Assembly (NCBI GenBank): GCA_001692895.1
Contig: KV748265.1
Coordinates: 62,001 to 126,000 of the forward strand
Reading direction: 5' to 3'
DNA from: Cenococcum geophilum 1.58
Taxonomy: Eukaryota > Ascomycota > Dothideomycetes > Gloniales > Gloniaceae
DNA length: 64,000 bases
The notes under the pieces are model-generated. The model was not told the DNA's origin, searched no databases, and saw nothing but the letters and a program-made list of their open reading frames with translations. A program made the position numbers and the translations under genes. This document shows, in pieces, positions 38,225 to 48,817 of this stretch (positions are counted from its first letter, which is position 1; each line of letters begins with the position of its first letter).

Positions 38225-38690
38225 TCCGTTTTAACTAGCAAATATATATTATACTTCTTAGTTAGTAGTTACTATACCATTTCCTATATCTTTATAAGAT
38301 AAGACTTAAACTACTTAAGTGCCCTTCCTATTAGGAATAGTCCTATATAGGCTATTTAGTCTATAGCTATTACTAGCTTTACTCCCTCCTATATAATCTT
38401 AAAGTGCATTTATATAAAGAATCCCTTAAGCTTTAACTTCTCCCCTAAGAATCGCTTAATAGATAATAGCTTAATCTTTACTACTCTAATCCCGTTAATC
38501 CTCTCTTTAAGTATTCTATTATTGTCCGTTAATTAATTAACTATTATTTATAACTACCCAACCATAACTAGCTATAAGTTAGTATTTGCTATACTAGTGT
38601 CGTTACCTAATCCTAAAGTGGTTGCTACTGTAGACGCTATCGTAACTGCTACTTTTAGTAGTATATTATTTAACTTTATTAATACTGTAA
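38225..38690 (-). pseudogene. gypsy B gag, N-terminal part
   Basis: The minus strand reads the Gag N-terminus including the family segment L-x-L-K-G-F-F-I-x-M-H-F-K, matching C4 at 53580-53640. It is joined to 24992 when C3 is removed. Confidence 0.8.
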
Positions 38691-38705
38691 CCTTAGTAGT
38701 AAATA

Positions 38706-39251
38706 TATAATAAAGCTTTATAGTAGGAACTACGGTAGACTTATTAATAGGCTAGGTATATAAATAAACAAGAAGTTAATAACAATAATATAACTAGTAG
38801 AGTAGTTGCCTAATAAATTAACTCTAATTATATTCTAACTATCTATAGAGACCGTATGTCCTTAAATATAATAATAATAATAATTCATTGCTTAACGTCC
38901 GATTCGGATCCCTATTGGGCCCACGCGGACTACTCCTTATTTACATGTGGGGAGAAAACTCTATTTAAGAAAAATGAGAAAACCCCGTGATCCATCTCCC
39001 CGCCTTGTCCTTAAATATATAACTCCTCCCTATAGTAAAGGTTTAGTACATTGGTACGTTAGTACGTTAGTATATTACATTCCTACATTCCTACGTTCCT
39101 ACGTTTTAAACTTATAACGTAATTAGCTATATAACTTAGCTACCTTTTATCCTATAGCTTAATCGGTTCTAGCGCCTCCTATACTATCTTAACTAACACA
39201 TGTATGTCTCTCCTTAGTAGTGTTACTACTATTAATATAAGGTCCGTAATA
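38706..39251 (-). repeat. B 5' LTR (right), interrupted by a 135-bp insertion
   Basis: It is homologous to 10578-10980 after removing 38871-39005 and one target copy. It begins TATAATAAAGC and ends GGTCCGTAATA, followed by the TTAAT duplication (39252-39256). It contains a tandem TTCCTACG-type array (39080-39105) that differs in unit number from the left LTR. Confidence 0.9.
38871..39005 (-). mobile_element. 135-bp retroposed fragment with (AAT)n tail, not RIPped
   Basis: The insertion lies in the B LTR and is bounded by a 14-bp duplication TGTCCTTAAATATA (38857-38870 and 39006-39019). The left end is an (ATA)n run, i.e. a TTA-repeat 3' tail on the minus strand. The body keeps CA and TG pairs, unlike the LTR around it. 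The core (ATTCGG-TCC ... TATTTACA) weakly resembles the 3' end of the LINE at 28777-28860, so it is best read as a 5'-truncated LINE end. A SINE is the alternative: an imperfect box-B-like GATCCGAATCG is present. Confidence 0.7.
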
Positions 39252-39590
39252 TTAATATAGTTTCCCTTTAGCTATTAATATTAATTCCGGATTTTTATAT
39301 AACTATATTAGTCTACTAGTAAATCCTTCCTAGCTTAAGAATATATACCACGCCTTTAAGTTAGTAGTTGCTAGTTTATTAGCCTATATCTCTATAAAAT
39401 AAGGTTTAAACCACTCTAATGCCCGACCTGTTAAGAATAACCCTATATATACCACCTAATCCGCGGCCTATTCTAACTTGCTTCCTTTATCTTAGATCTT
39501 TAGCTTTATCTATATAAGGAATCCCTTCAGCTTATACTTTTCTCTCTTTATATTTTATAGTTATTAAAGTAGTGCCTAATTATTAGTATT
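39252..39590 (-). pseudogene. gypsy element A gag, N-terminal fragment
   Basis: The minus strand reads K-Y-K-L-K-G-F-L-I (about 39510-39540) and further left L-x-W-F-K-P-Y-like segments, the Gag core of this gypsy superfamily. It joins 10577 once B is removed. To the right it meets the helicase relic without a recognisable LTR, so A lacks its 5' end or was joined by rearrangement. Confidence 0.65.
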
Positions 39591-39599
39591 ATTTTGCTC

Positions 39600-41110
39600 T
39601 ATAACACTCCTAAGCTAGTTTATTATAACTATTACTAAGTTATTATTAGAAATATTACTAGACCTATTTAATTACTACTATAAGCAGCGCGCCTAAATTA
39701 TTGCCATATTATATTAATTAGCTTTATTTTAGGTATGTAATACTATATAATATAATTAATATTAGGAATATTAGCGTCGTGGGTAAGCGTATTAGAGAAA
39801 ACTAGAATATTAATTTTAGAGTTAGGCTTTATAAACTCCTTATATAGTCTATCCTTATCTATACTAGCTAATAATATATAATATAGCTAAACTGCTTTTC
39901 TAGCCTACGCTTCCTAGTATAGAAGTATACAACCACTCTTAGATAAGAAAGTCACGGTGCCGTTAGTCTGTCTATCGGTCGGTCGGTTATAATTAGTTAG
40001 AAGTAATTAGTAAAGCAGTTAGTAAGAAGAGAAGAAAAGAAATATATTCTATAGATTTGTAATATCTAAAAAGAAGAGAAGCAGAAGGCTCTATAAATAC
40101 AGGAAAATGCTAAGGTACTAGGCGTAAGCCATTTTACTCTACCACACTAGTACCTATAATATATTAACCATAAATAAATTATATCTCTGCATTGTAATAT
40201 TATATCCTTTAAATTAAAGAAGATAATTATCTTTAGGATTTAGTAAGGAGTTAGCGTATATTTAACCCTCTAATAGGTAAATATAGCGGATATCTAACTA
40301 AATACCCTTCTAATTAGTGTAGATAATAGATTCCCTTCTAAAGCTTCTTTATATATATAGTCTATAATAAAATATAAGCTCTTAAAGGACTTCTTACTCC
40401 CTCGCTTAATATATTCTCTAATAATTAATAGATTTAGCTAATTAATTAATGTCTATACTATGTTAACATTATCTTAAAAGCCCGCTAGCTCTTATATAAT
40501 CTTAAACGTTATATTATTAAGCGTTGTAGTATAAGCAAACTAAGGCCTCCGCCTTAATAACAACTGTACTTTTTATAGCTATATATACAAACTCCGGAAT
40601 AAACCCCTTTAATTAGCTATAAGGTATGCCTTATTAATTACTACTAAGCTAATATATTTATAGAAAGTAGGGTAAATAAGAATCTTATAGAGCTTTTTCC
40701 TAGCTAATAGCTCTAGCAATATTAAAATATAGGTATATACTCTAATATGGATTTCTCCTAAAAGACGTTTAGATATTATCTCCTTATATATATAAACTGG
40801 CCTTATTTTACGAAGCTCCTTAATCTTTACCTTTTACTTTATACTAATTGTATTAAGTAGCAAGATAATAATTACTACTAAGACCTAAAGAAGATATGGT
40901 ATTGCTTATATTATTATACTCTTACTAAATAAGGTTCTTATAATAAGTATTATATCTTTTTTCCTTAAATAGTAACTACTTAAGGACTTTAAGCTGTTTC
41001 GCACGTCCGTAATACGGATATAAAAATATAATAGCCTTATTAACCTTACTTAGCTACCGGGCCTTACTCCTTCTATAAAGCGTAAGGAGCTAATCTTAAA
41101 GATCCTATAG
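39600..41110 (-). pseudogene. RecQ-type DEAH-box helicase relic
   Basis: On the minus strand the ordered helicase motifs are visible. Motif I reads R-T-L-F-S-K-S-I (40917-40940, ancestor G-F-G-K-S). Motif II reads L-V-V-I-N-K-A-Y-L-I-A-N-W-R-G-L-F-R-S-L-Y (about 40585-40650, ancestor D-E-A-H followed by the RecQ W-G...F-R loop). Motif III reads F-A-Y-T-T-T-L-N-N (about 40513-40540). In the second RecA domain F-I-K-P-N-S-K-I-N-I-L-V, then D-A-N-I-P-N-I-N-Y-I-I, and motif VI Q-x-F-R-R-A-A (39680-39700) follow. Changes are RIP-type. RecQ helicases unwind DNA; in several fungi a telomere-linked RecQ family (TLH) occupies subtelomeres. Whether this is TLH, a chromosomal paralogue or transposon cargo is not decided. 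Confidence 0.75.
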
Positions 41111-41674
41111 CTGTCGCGTCTGCTCTATTATATAACCTCTCTAAGTTTAAGTATTTAACGCCTAATGCGGTAGCGGCCGTTCTTATATCTTATTTAACCT
41201 TTTACCTCTCCTTCTAATAAGTTTTTATAGCGGTATACTATAGGTTAACTTAAATATCTATAACTTAGTAATCGGCTTATAATTGGGTTTAGAGTAAGAT
41301 TATCTAGTATAATATAGATGCTATATATCCACCTAGCTATAGTAGGTGCCTTAAGGTACCTTTTATTTAGCACATATTAGCATATATCTAGCTATTAGGA
41401 TTATTGGCAGCACTTATATAAAATCTATAGCTTAACGTGCCGTATAAGCTAAGTAGTTATCTTATAAAATAAAACTAAAACAGGTTAGTATATAGATAAT
41501 TAAGATAGATACTATTAAATTAAAAGCCTTATATAAAAAATGAGTTAAACTACCTTAAGTAAGAGCTTAGTTCGCTGCTATTGTTTTAAATATTCTACTC
41601 TTTTAGGACTCTTAACACCTATTTATATCCTCTCCTATAAGATTATATAACGCCCTCCTAAAAAAGATCGTTCT
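41110..41674 (-). pseudogene. Upstream part of helicase relic (unassigned)
   Basis: This is minus-strand sequence before motif I. Fragments such as A-L-G-V-K-Y-L-N-L-E-R-L-Y-N-R-A-D and S-R-L-L-S-Y-R-Y-L-S look coding and would form the N-terminal region of the helicase or of a larger protein, but I recognise no domain. RIP is strong. The right side is cut by the LTR of element E. Confidence 0.4.
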
Positions 41675-41930
41675 GGTTTATTATTTATTACTAGAATTAA
41701 TAGAATAGTAATAGCCAGTAGCGATTGTTAGCGACTTAGTTAATTGAGGCACGAGTACGGCAAAAGGGTCGCGCAAGCCTATACGATTGGATTATCTATA
41801 AACGAGGATCTAAAGCTAGAAAAAGGAAAGGGGAAGAATGGAAGCACTACTTAAAGTTATATATAATTCTCCTTTTATATAACAGCAATTTACCGGCAAT
41901 CTACGGCAATTTTCCAGTATTATAATATTA
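41675..41930 (-). repeat. LTR of element E (3' LTR)
   Basis: The right edge is set by the polypurine tract; the left edge is approximate (TGGTTTATTATT at 41675). The reverse complement aligns with F's LTR through the shared CTTTAGATCCTCGTTTATAG and ACTAAGTCGCTAA segments. Confidence 0.7.
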
Positions 41931-41949
41931 CTCCCCCCCTTTATAAAAG

Positions 41950-43390
41950 CCTACCCTTAGGCTTTATATATCCGTATTATGCCTATAGGGCGTTTTTATC
42001 TTTATATTCTTCCGGTAGCTTATTATCTTTACTATACTAGCACTCTATTTACTTGTCTAGGTACTTTAGGGGTCCTAGTTTATTAGGGTAGTGGTTATAG
42101 AATTTTTAAAGCTTATAGGGACTACTAATAAAGTTCTATATGAGGTACTAGGTAGGATTTAGGTTATAGCCTTTTTAACTAACGCGGTACTTTAGCGTTT
42201 TCCTTACTAGTTTATAGGCTAGTACTTCTTTAATTTCCTATTTATTATTACTATTAACTTAAATTAGTAGGGGAGGTTTGTTCTTTTATCTAGGTAATAG
42301 GTTAATTATAGCCTTCTATAGCTTATCTAGTAAGAAGATAGGGTAAACCTTAATTAAATCTAGGAGTTTTACTTTATATAAGTTACTTATTTTCTTAAAA
42401 ACCTTATATAGTCCTGCTATTTAATAGTCTAGCTTATAACTAGGCCGTTCCGTCTTCTGGTTCTTTATTATAACCTAGACTATATTACCTACAATAAAGT
42501 TAGGCTCGCACCTATACTTATTTACCTACTATTTTATTAATCTTTAGGCCTTTTTTAGATTGGTATAAGCTACCGTCTAAGCTTTTTTTTAAGCGCTTAG
42601 CGTACTACTAGGCTTTTTTTATAAAACAGTTTCTTATATACGGTCTATAGTCCTTCTAGCCTATCCTAGTTGAAGCTTATTTAGGGTAAATACCCTATTT
42701 CTAGTTGGGTAGGTGTAAATCTTATAGAGTTATAGGGTAGGGTCACCTGGGCATAGTCTATTATTAGTAATAGTTTCCTCTAGTTATTCTAGAAGTAGTT
42801 AATAAAAGGCCGAAGTCTCTAGTTTAAGTATTAATTTATAATCTCCGTCTAGCTATCTGTTTAGAGGTAGTATATTATAAAAAGCTTTAGCCTAATCCTT
42901 AGGATCTAGGTAAACTCGTTCTAAAAAGCCGATATAAACTACGGCCTATAGTTTAATATAATAGTATCTAGTAGTTTATAAATTTGGTAAATATAATAGA
43001 TATATAGTTGGGCCGCCTCTTTAGTATTAATATTCTTATAATAGGGAATTAAAAAAGGGCGTTTACTAAAATGGTTAACTAGGACTATAATTATATTATA
43101 CCTATTACGGTCTACTAGTAGTTTATAAAAGTCTATAGAGATATACTGCTAGGGGCGTTCTAGTATTAGAAGTGGCTTTAATAATCCTAGGGTCTTATCT
43201 TATAGAATTATAAACCTATAATAGTTATTACAATTCCGTATATAACGGTTAATATTTATAACTATTTTAGGCTAGTAATAGCGGTTACCAATAATCTTAC
43301 GAGTTTTATTCTTTCTAGGGTAAGCCATAGAGACCTAAATATATACTTTAGTAATAAGCCAAGTCCGTAAGTTCTGTTTATCTACTACTA
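41950..43390 (-). pseudogene. Element E integrase and chromodomain
   Basis: On the minus strand, right to left: zinc-binding end K-I-I-G-N-R-Y-Y-W-P-K-I-V (about 43280), catalytic core with V-D-R-N-R-Y-N-I-I-I-V-L-V-N-H-F-S-K-R-P-F (about 43040-43110), Y-x-x-T-D-S-Q-T-E-I-I-N-Q-Y-L-N (about 42840), F-I-V-G-N-I-V (about 42490), and a chromodomain with K-G-Y-N-L-N-P-T-x-Y (about 42140-42165). This is the 3' half of a chromovirus pol. Stops are at Gln/Trp codons. Truncated at its N-terminal side. Confidence 0.82.
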
Positions 43391-43690
43391 CTAGCCGTTT
43401 CTAGTTATCACAGAACCCGACCGCAGGGGCCTCTATAGGAGAGCCCCGTGCTCTTATATACACCTCGCGTACAGCTTACGTCAGCTACGCGTAGGTATAT
43501 CACCTCTTTACGCCCTCGACCCTTACGATCGATCGCGTAACGTCTTATAGACTCCTCGAATACATACGCTCTATAGCCACTGCCCCCGTTCCATGACATT
43601 ACGTTACGCCTTTTTACCACCAACGCTTAGCCTACGACCAATTCTACGTCTTTATAATACTGCAGGCGCTACCAAAAGTAGCGTATCTAT
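43391..43690. other. GC-richer, weakly RIPped junction segment
   Basis: This is about 300 bp between inverted element E and plus-strand element G. It keeps CA/TG and many CG pairs, in sharp contrast to both sides. A 71-codon minus-strand open stretch (43408-43623) is present but has no recognisable motif and is probably chance. It may be the remnant of an insertion whose ends I cannot define. Confidence 0.5.
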
Positions 43691-44049
43691 AAATTACCTC
43701 ACTTTATACTTTTAAGGAACCCATAATAGTAAGACAATATTTCTTACTAGCTACTATATTAAACTTAAAGAATAATCCAACACCTATACTTAACCTATAA
43801 CGCCAATTAATCCCAGGAGAATTCGATTTATTAGCTCTAGCCTTAACCCTAAGGAGATAGACATTAATAATATCTTATCTTTTATTAACTATATAACTAC
43901 GGACAAGCAAATAAAAGGGCTACTACTTATTAAAATTAAAATATAAGACACCAAGACGTTTATAAAAATGGTAGCATAAGAACCTAATAAATACTACCGC
44001 CTTCTATAGAACTACAATCTAAAGCTTACATAAGCTAAGATGTATACTA

Positions 44050-45250
44050 CCTAAGATCACGATATTATCTAAGACCTATAAGCTCGTAAGGCGCTCGCTA
44101 ATAACACCCGTTAAGAAACTAAAGATAACCTCCGTGTATCTAAACGCGAGGTCCAACAATTAAAGAAGGCTAAGATTATACTTATTACTACGGTCACTAA
44201 AAAAGAAGGCATAATTAAATACCTATAATCTTAGCTTAATAAGTACATTCGTAACAACGCTAGACACCTCTTTACTGTATATAACGCCACCTAAGTCTCT
44301 ACGCCCCCGGCAACTTTACCTACTTAACGCCTAATAGAGGGTTAGCGCTAAGCAGCTTTACCTAATAAGAACCCCTACTAGAGCAGTAATAATAAAAGCT
44401 ATAATAATCGGACCTAAGCTGCTACTATAAGGTCTAATATATACTACCCTAATCCCCTAGTCTTTTAGGGAGACCGCAAGGAATACAGCTACTAGAAGAT
44501 ACAAATCCGTAAGAAACTAACTTAGAGCGCCTACCTTTTTCCTATAGAAGATACTAAGATTGGCTATATTATTAGGCGAATAAAGGGTACACTATTTAAT
44601 AGACTCTTCGCCTAATAGGAGACTAATAGCCCCTAGAAGTGGCAGTCCTATTAAAAAGTCCTTAATAATCTTAACCTAATATACCGTAACTATAACGTAC
44701 TGGCCACCAACCAAGCTAAACTACGTGCCCTAAAGATAAGCCCTACTAAATTATTTAATAAGTTCTATATTAAATTCCAGGAATATACTGGAGCCCTCGC
44801 CTAAGACGACACTAAAGACTAAAAAAATCTCCTTAAAAAAGTCACTTATTGCCTTAGTTACGCAGCCGCCAGCTATAACTACAATAATGTTTATAATATA
44901 GTAGCAGCCCTACAGAAGATTAAACGACGACTAAATTAGATTACTACTACTAACCCTTACCTAAAGACCTCCCTATAGAAGCCCTCCAGACCTATTAAAC
45001 CTACATATACTAAGCCACCGACGCCTACTACCTTAAATACCACTAGAGCCAATATCGATCTCTCTATACTAACCTTTCCGCAAAAACTTCTAAACGGAGA
45101 GCGCGAGCTACTCCGGAAACTAGGACGCTACTATAGATGCTATTAAGAAGGCTATTATCGCAATAGCCTAAACTGCCTAATAGCTAGGTTTAGTAGCTAC
45201 CGCCTAATACTTAACCTAATACCCTAAACACTAAATATGTTACTATATAC
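44050..45250 (+). pseudogene. Element G gag with CCHC knuckle
   Basis: The frame reads a coiled-coil-like N-terminal part (S-K-R-E-V-Q-Q-L-K-K-A-K, about 44140-44180) and a Gag core (Y-Y-P-N-P-L-V-F-x-G-D-R-K-E-Y, about 44440-44480; K-I-G-Y-I-I-R-R-I-K-G). The knuckle is Y-Y-R-C-Y-x-E-G-Y-Y-R-N-S-L-N-C (45130-45180, ancestor C-x2-C-x4-H-x4-C with His changed to Tyr). It is the structural particle protein. Confidence 0.82.
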
Positions 45251-45379
45251 CACTACTATATAAGACAAAGACATAGTAATAGCGGTAGAGTTAAATATAG
45301 AAGCGGAAAATACTAAGTCCTAACCCTAAGTCGCGGGTTAGAACGCCCTAATAATAAAGGGATCTATATATCGGCTTAC

Positions 45380-48040
45380 TTAATAGATAACTTAGTAAAA
45401 ATAAATAGACAGAAATAAATAGTTTTACCTATAATAGGAACTACTGCTAAAAAATAATATAAAAGCCGTTTTATAATTAATTACGGAGCTACTAATAAAT
45501 TTATAGATACCTAATTTATGCGCACTTACAATTTACCTATTTTACCCCTTACTAAAGCCCGCGCCCTATAACTTACTAACGGTAGTTATACCGTATAGAA
45601 GATTACCTATATAGTATAACTCTACCTAGATATAAATAGGCACCAGGAAGAACTCTAGGCCTATATTATACTACTTACTAACTACCCTATTATCCTTAGA
45701 ATAAACTAGCTTAAATAATATAACCCCTCTATTAACTAGAAGAAGAGAGAAGTAACCTTTAACTCTAAATACTATAGAGAGACTTGCCTAGGGCATAGCC
45801 TAGCTACCTCTATTTACTCCCTAGGATATTAACCTAAGGAACCCCTTATTACCCTACCTATAACTAACTACTACTACGTAAGCGCCGCGGCCTTCTACCG
45901 TATAGCACGTAGAAAAGGCTAGACCGTTACCGTAGCCTCCTAATTACAACTATATAAGCTTAATAAAGAATAGGACTACGTCCTCTATAGTAATAAAATA
46001 GATATAGTTAACCTTTTAGAAAACAATGCCCCCGTAGAACTCTATACACTTTTACCTTTAGACTTTAAGAAGTTTATAAAGCTTAAAAAAGGACTTACTA
46101 ACGAGGAACTCCGTAAGCTCCTCCCTAAAAGGTACTATAACTTTATTAACGTATACTTATAAAAGAGCGCAAATATACTCCCCCTATATTAACCTAATAA
46201 CTATACCATTAATATTAAATAAGGAAAAATGCTACTTTATAAGAGACCCTACCTAATATTAAAAGACAAACTTCTAGTTATTAAAAAGTATATCGACGAG
46301 TACCTTAATAAAGGGTTTATTCGTCCCAGTATATCCCTAGCAGCTACCTCTATCCTCCTTACTAAGAAGCTAGGAAAAGGTATCTAATTCTGTGTTAACT
46401 ATAGAGGACTTAACGCTATTATAATTAAGAACCGATACCCTATACTACTTATACGCAAGACTCTTAAGCGGCTTAACTAAGCCAAAATCTATACTAAGCT
46501 TAATATTATTACCGCCTTTAACTGCCTCTAAATACGGGAAGGTAATAAATAGAAAACCGTATTCGCATCGCGCTTTGGCTAATTTAAATACACCGTTATA
46601 CCCTTTAGTATATATAACAGCCCAGGCAGCTTTTAAAGCTATATTAATAACGCCTTATAGGACTACCTTAACGACTTCTACTCTGCGTACCTAGATAATA
46701 TATTTATTTATAGCAACGACCCTTTTAAGTATACTAAGCACGTTTAAAAGGTCCTACAGCGCCTTAGGGATGTAAAACTTTATATTAATTTAAAGAAGTG
46801 CGAATTCTTAGTTATAGAAGTTAAATACCTTAAACTAATTACTACTACTAAGGGTGTCCGTATGGACCCTAAGAAGGTACGCATAATTACTAAATAGTAA
46901 ACCCCTAACTGTATTAAGGACGTATAAGCTTTCCTTAGTTTCGCTAACTTTTATTAAAAATTTATATATAACTTCTTAGGTGTTATAGTACTACTTATAG
47001 CAATAATACGAATAAAGGGCCTTTCCGTAAAAGGAAGAAAAATATATTTATATTTTATCTAGACGCCTAAATATAAGAAGGCGTTCTAAGACCTTAAAGA
47101 TGCTTTTACTAAAGCACCTATCCTAGCTTACTTTATACTAGGACGACAACTCTATCTTAAGACTAACTTCTTAGACTACGTTAACGCAGGCGTCCTTTCT
47201 TAGATAGGTAATAACGGTCTCCTCTACCTAGTCGTATTCTACTCGTTTAAGCTTATACTATAAGAATATAACTATAAGATCTATAATAAGGAACTTCTTG
47301 CGATTATATCAGCGTTTAAGGAATTCTAACTAGAACTCTCCTTAGTAGAACCTAATTAGCCAACTAAAGTCCTTACGGATTATTGCAACCTTAAGTACTT
47401 TATAACTATAAAACAGCTAAACTAACGCTAAGTATACTAGAACGAGTTCCTCTTTAGTTTTAACTTTAAAATTGTATATAGGCTAGGAGTATAAGGTACT
47501 AAGCCTAATAGCCTAATACGCCGCTTATAAGACCTTCCTTAGTTTAAAGATAACCCCTATAACTAGTTCCAATAATAGACAATCCTAAAAGTACGGAATT
47601 TAGCCCTAGGTATACTACCTATAATAGAGCTAACTATACCTTAGCTCCATACTATAGAACTAAAATTACCTCCTAAAATTAACGAGCTTATTACTACGGT
47701 ATATAACACCTCTATTAACCTATTACTGTATTAACTTATTGCCGTAAAGACCGCTAGCGCCTATACGCTACCGACTAAACTCCAAAGCTTAGGCTAGATT
47801 AATATAGCAGCCTTAGAAATAAAAGAGAATAGGCTCTATTATAGAGGCTGTCTATTTATCCCTAACTTAGAAAATCTATAACGGCAACTAATCCAAATGG
47901 CCTATAACCTCTAATTAAGCGGCCACCTAGGCAGAGGAGGAACCTATAAGCTTCTTAGCCAATACTACTTCTAGCTTAAAATAATAGACTTAGTTAAACG
48001 CTTTATAGGCGCCTACTACGGTTATAAGCGCGCTAAGACT
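45380..48040 (+). pseudogene. Element G pol: protease, RT, RNase H, start of integrase
   Basis: The protease site is F-I-I-N-Y-G-A-T-N-K-F-I-D (45470-45512, ancestor D-C-G-A-T). RT has G-F-I-R-P-S (about 46316), F-C-V-N-Y-R-G-L-N-A-I and catalytic Y-L-D-N-I-F-I-Y-S (46689-46716). RNase H has N-F-L-D-Y-V-N-A-G-V-L-S (about 47166). The integrase zinc domain is G-H-L-G-R-G-G-T-Y and A-Y-Y-G-Y-K-R-A-K (about 47920-48037). The frame then runs into unrelated GC-rich sequence. Second catalytic Asp changed to Asn. Confidence 0.87.
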
Positions 48041-48817
48041 ACAACCGGTCCACGGCTGTCGCGCTATAGGCGATCGGACTATAGAGGACCGTAGGCGTAC
48101 CGCAGGCGCACCGCGGGCGTACCGCAGGCGATGCACTGCTAGGGTAGCTATAGTAGGGGATGGGGGGAGGGGGCCGGCCCGTGTTACCATTAGCACGTTA
48201 AATATAAGGTGTATAGGCGAATTGGTGTTTATACCCTATACAAGACAACCTCATGAAAATTTTCCTATGGGAGTGGGTTTACGTAACGAGGTTCGCCTTA
48301 TAAAATACCACTAGTAGGTTACTTTTGGGGAGAGTACCTATTAATTACTAATTCCCTACCTATTTCTTTAGCAAGGAAGAGAAATAGGGTATAGAATTAA
48401 AAGTCGCTTAGGGGTAGTTGGTAGCTGCTTCCGAGCTAGCAAGCTATCTAGGGTCTCTTATTCTTATGTGCAAAACTATTTAACAAAGATCTATCTTTTA
48501 GAGCGCTTTTTCTACTCTAAGAACGGCAGAATACGGCAGAAATAGATAAAAGAGCCAGGATTTCCTTAGTACGATTTCTTGGTGTAAACTGGACCATAGT
48601 AAGCAAAATATCAGGACAAAACACCAATAGGCTAGGACTCCCCTAGTATTTAAAAACGGGCCAGAGTGTCCACTTAGCTACTAGTACATGTTAAGCTGCC
48701 TAGAAAGGATTCATGTATATAGAACTATAGCGCCATAGCCTAGAGGCTGCATGCGCAGTATTGTACGTAGTATAATACAATGGATATAAAAAAAATAAAA
48801 AATAAAAAAAAGATATT
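48041..48817 (+). mobile_element. Weakly RIPped insertion with LINE-type 3' end and A-rich tail
   Basis: The segment keeps CA/TG pairs and is inserted in integrase sequence of G. Its right part ends in an A-rich tail (about 48787-48817). The last about 115 bp (48675-48787) match, in reverse complement, the 3' end of the gag-only LINE at 55174-55290; upstream of that the two share nothing obvious. The left part (48041-48200) is GC-rich. No ORF of the LINE type is present, so it may be a 5'-truncated or non-autonomous element using the same 3' tail. Target duplication not found; left border approximate. The minus-strand open stretch at 47990-48196 crosses the junction and is spurious. Confidence 0.6.
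48094..48126 (+). repeat. 11-bp GC-rich tandem repeat (three units)
   Basis: Three head-to-tail units of GGCGTACCGCA (the second is GGCGCACCGCG) in the GC-rich left part of the insertion. Confidence 0.8.

Larger units (their letters stand above)
10578..39251 (-). mobile_element. Ty3/gypsy retrotransposon B, complete but split by nested insertions
   Basis: LTRs at 10578-10980 and 38706-39251 are bounded by a 5-bp duplication TTAAT (10573-10577 and 39252-39256). Without the nested elements B is about 7.7 kb. Coding sense is minus: gag (38225-38690 then 24992 leftwards), protease near 22500, RT near 21500, integrase, and a chromodomain split by the LINE at 11814/19415. Insertions inside it are a LINE (11829-19400), gypsy C3 (24998-38219) and a 135-bp retroposed piece (38871-39005). 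All coding parts are RIP-damaged. Confidence 0.88.
41675..43390 (-). mobile_element. Gypsy element E, 3' part (chromodomain lineage)
   Basis: The left end is an LTR (about 41675-41930) followed by a polypurine tract (minus-strand GGGGGGGAG, 41931-41940). Inside, integrase and chromodomain are read on the minus strand, and everything upstream is missing: homology ends near 43390 in the integrase zinc-binding region. The LTR is related, in inverse orientation, to that of element F (50027-50280). No target duplication was found. Confidence 0.8.
43690..48040 (+). mobile_element. Ty3/gypsy element G, gag to integrase start
   Basis: This plus-strand element has a readable gag-protease-RT-RNase H-integrase order but no LTR at its left end. 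It breaks off inside the integrase zinc-binding domain at about 48040; a matching integrase C-terminal part is found at 49290-50026. It is a different family from B/C3/C4. RIP stops are frequent, but long stretches are legible. Confidence 0.8.

Noticed and set aside
38871-39005. A definite tRNA-derived SINE
   Set aside because: The box-B-like word is imperfect and palindromic, box A is missing, and similarity to a LINE 3' end is an adequate explanation.
39733-40130. An LTR of gypsy A starting TGTAATACT
   Set aside because: The same bases read as the second RecA domain of the helicase on the minus strand, so no LTR is needed or supported.
43408-43623. 71-codon minus-strand frame as a small gene
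   Set aside because: No motif, no promoter or neighbour support; it only reflects the GC-rich island.
48094-48126. CRISPR-like or satellite array
   Set aside because: Only three contiguous 11-bp units without spacers; a small minisatellite in a eukaryotic sequence.
47990-48196. 68-codon minus-strand frame
   Set aside because: It crosses the junction between G integrase and the inserted segment, so it cannot be an ancestral gene.
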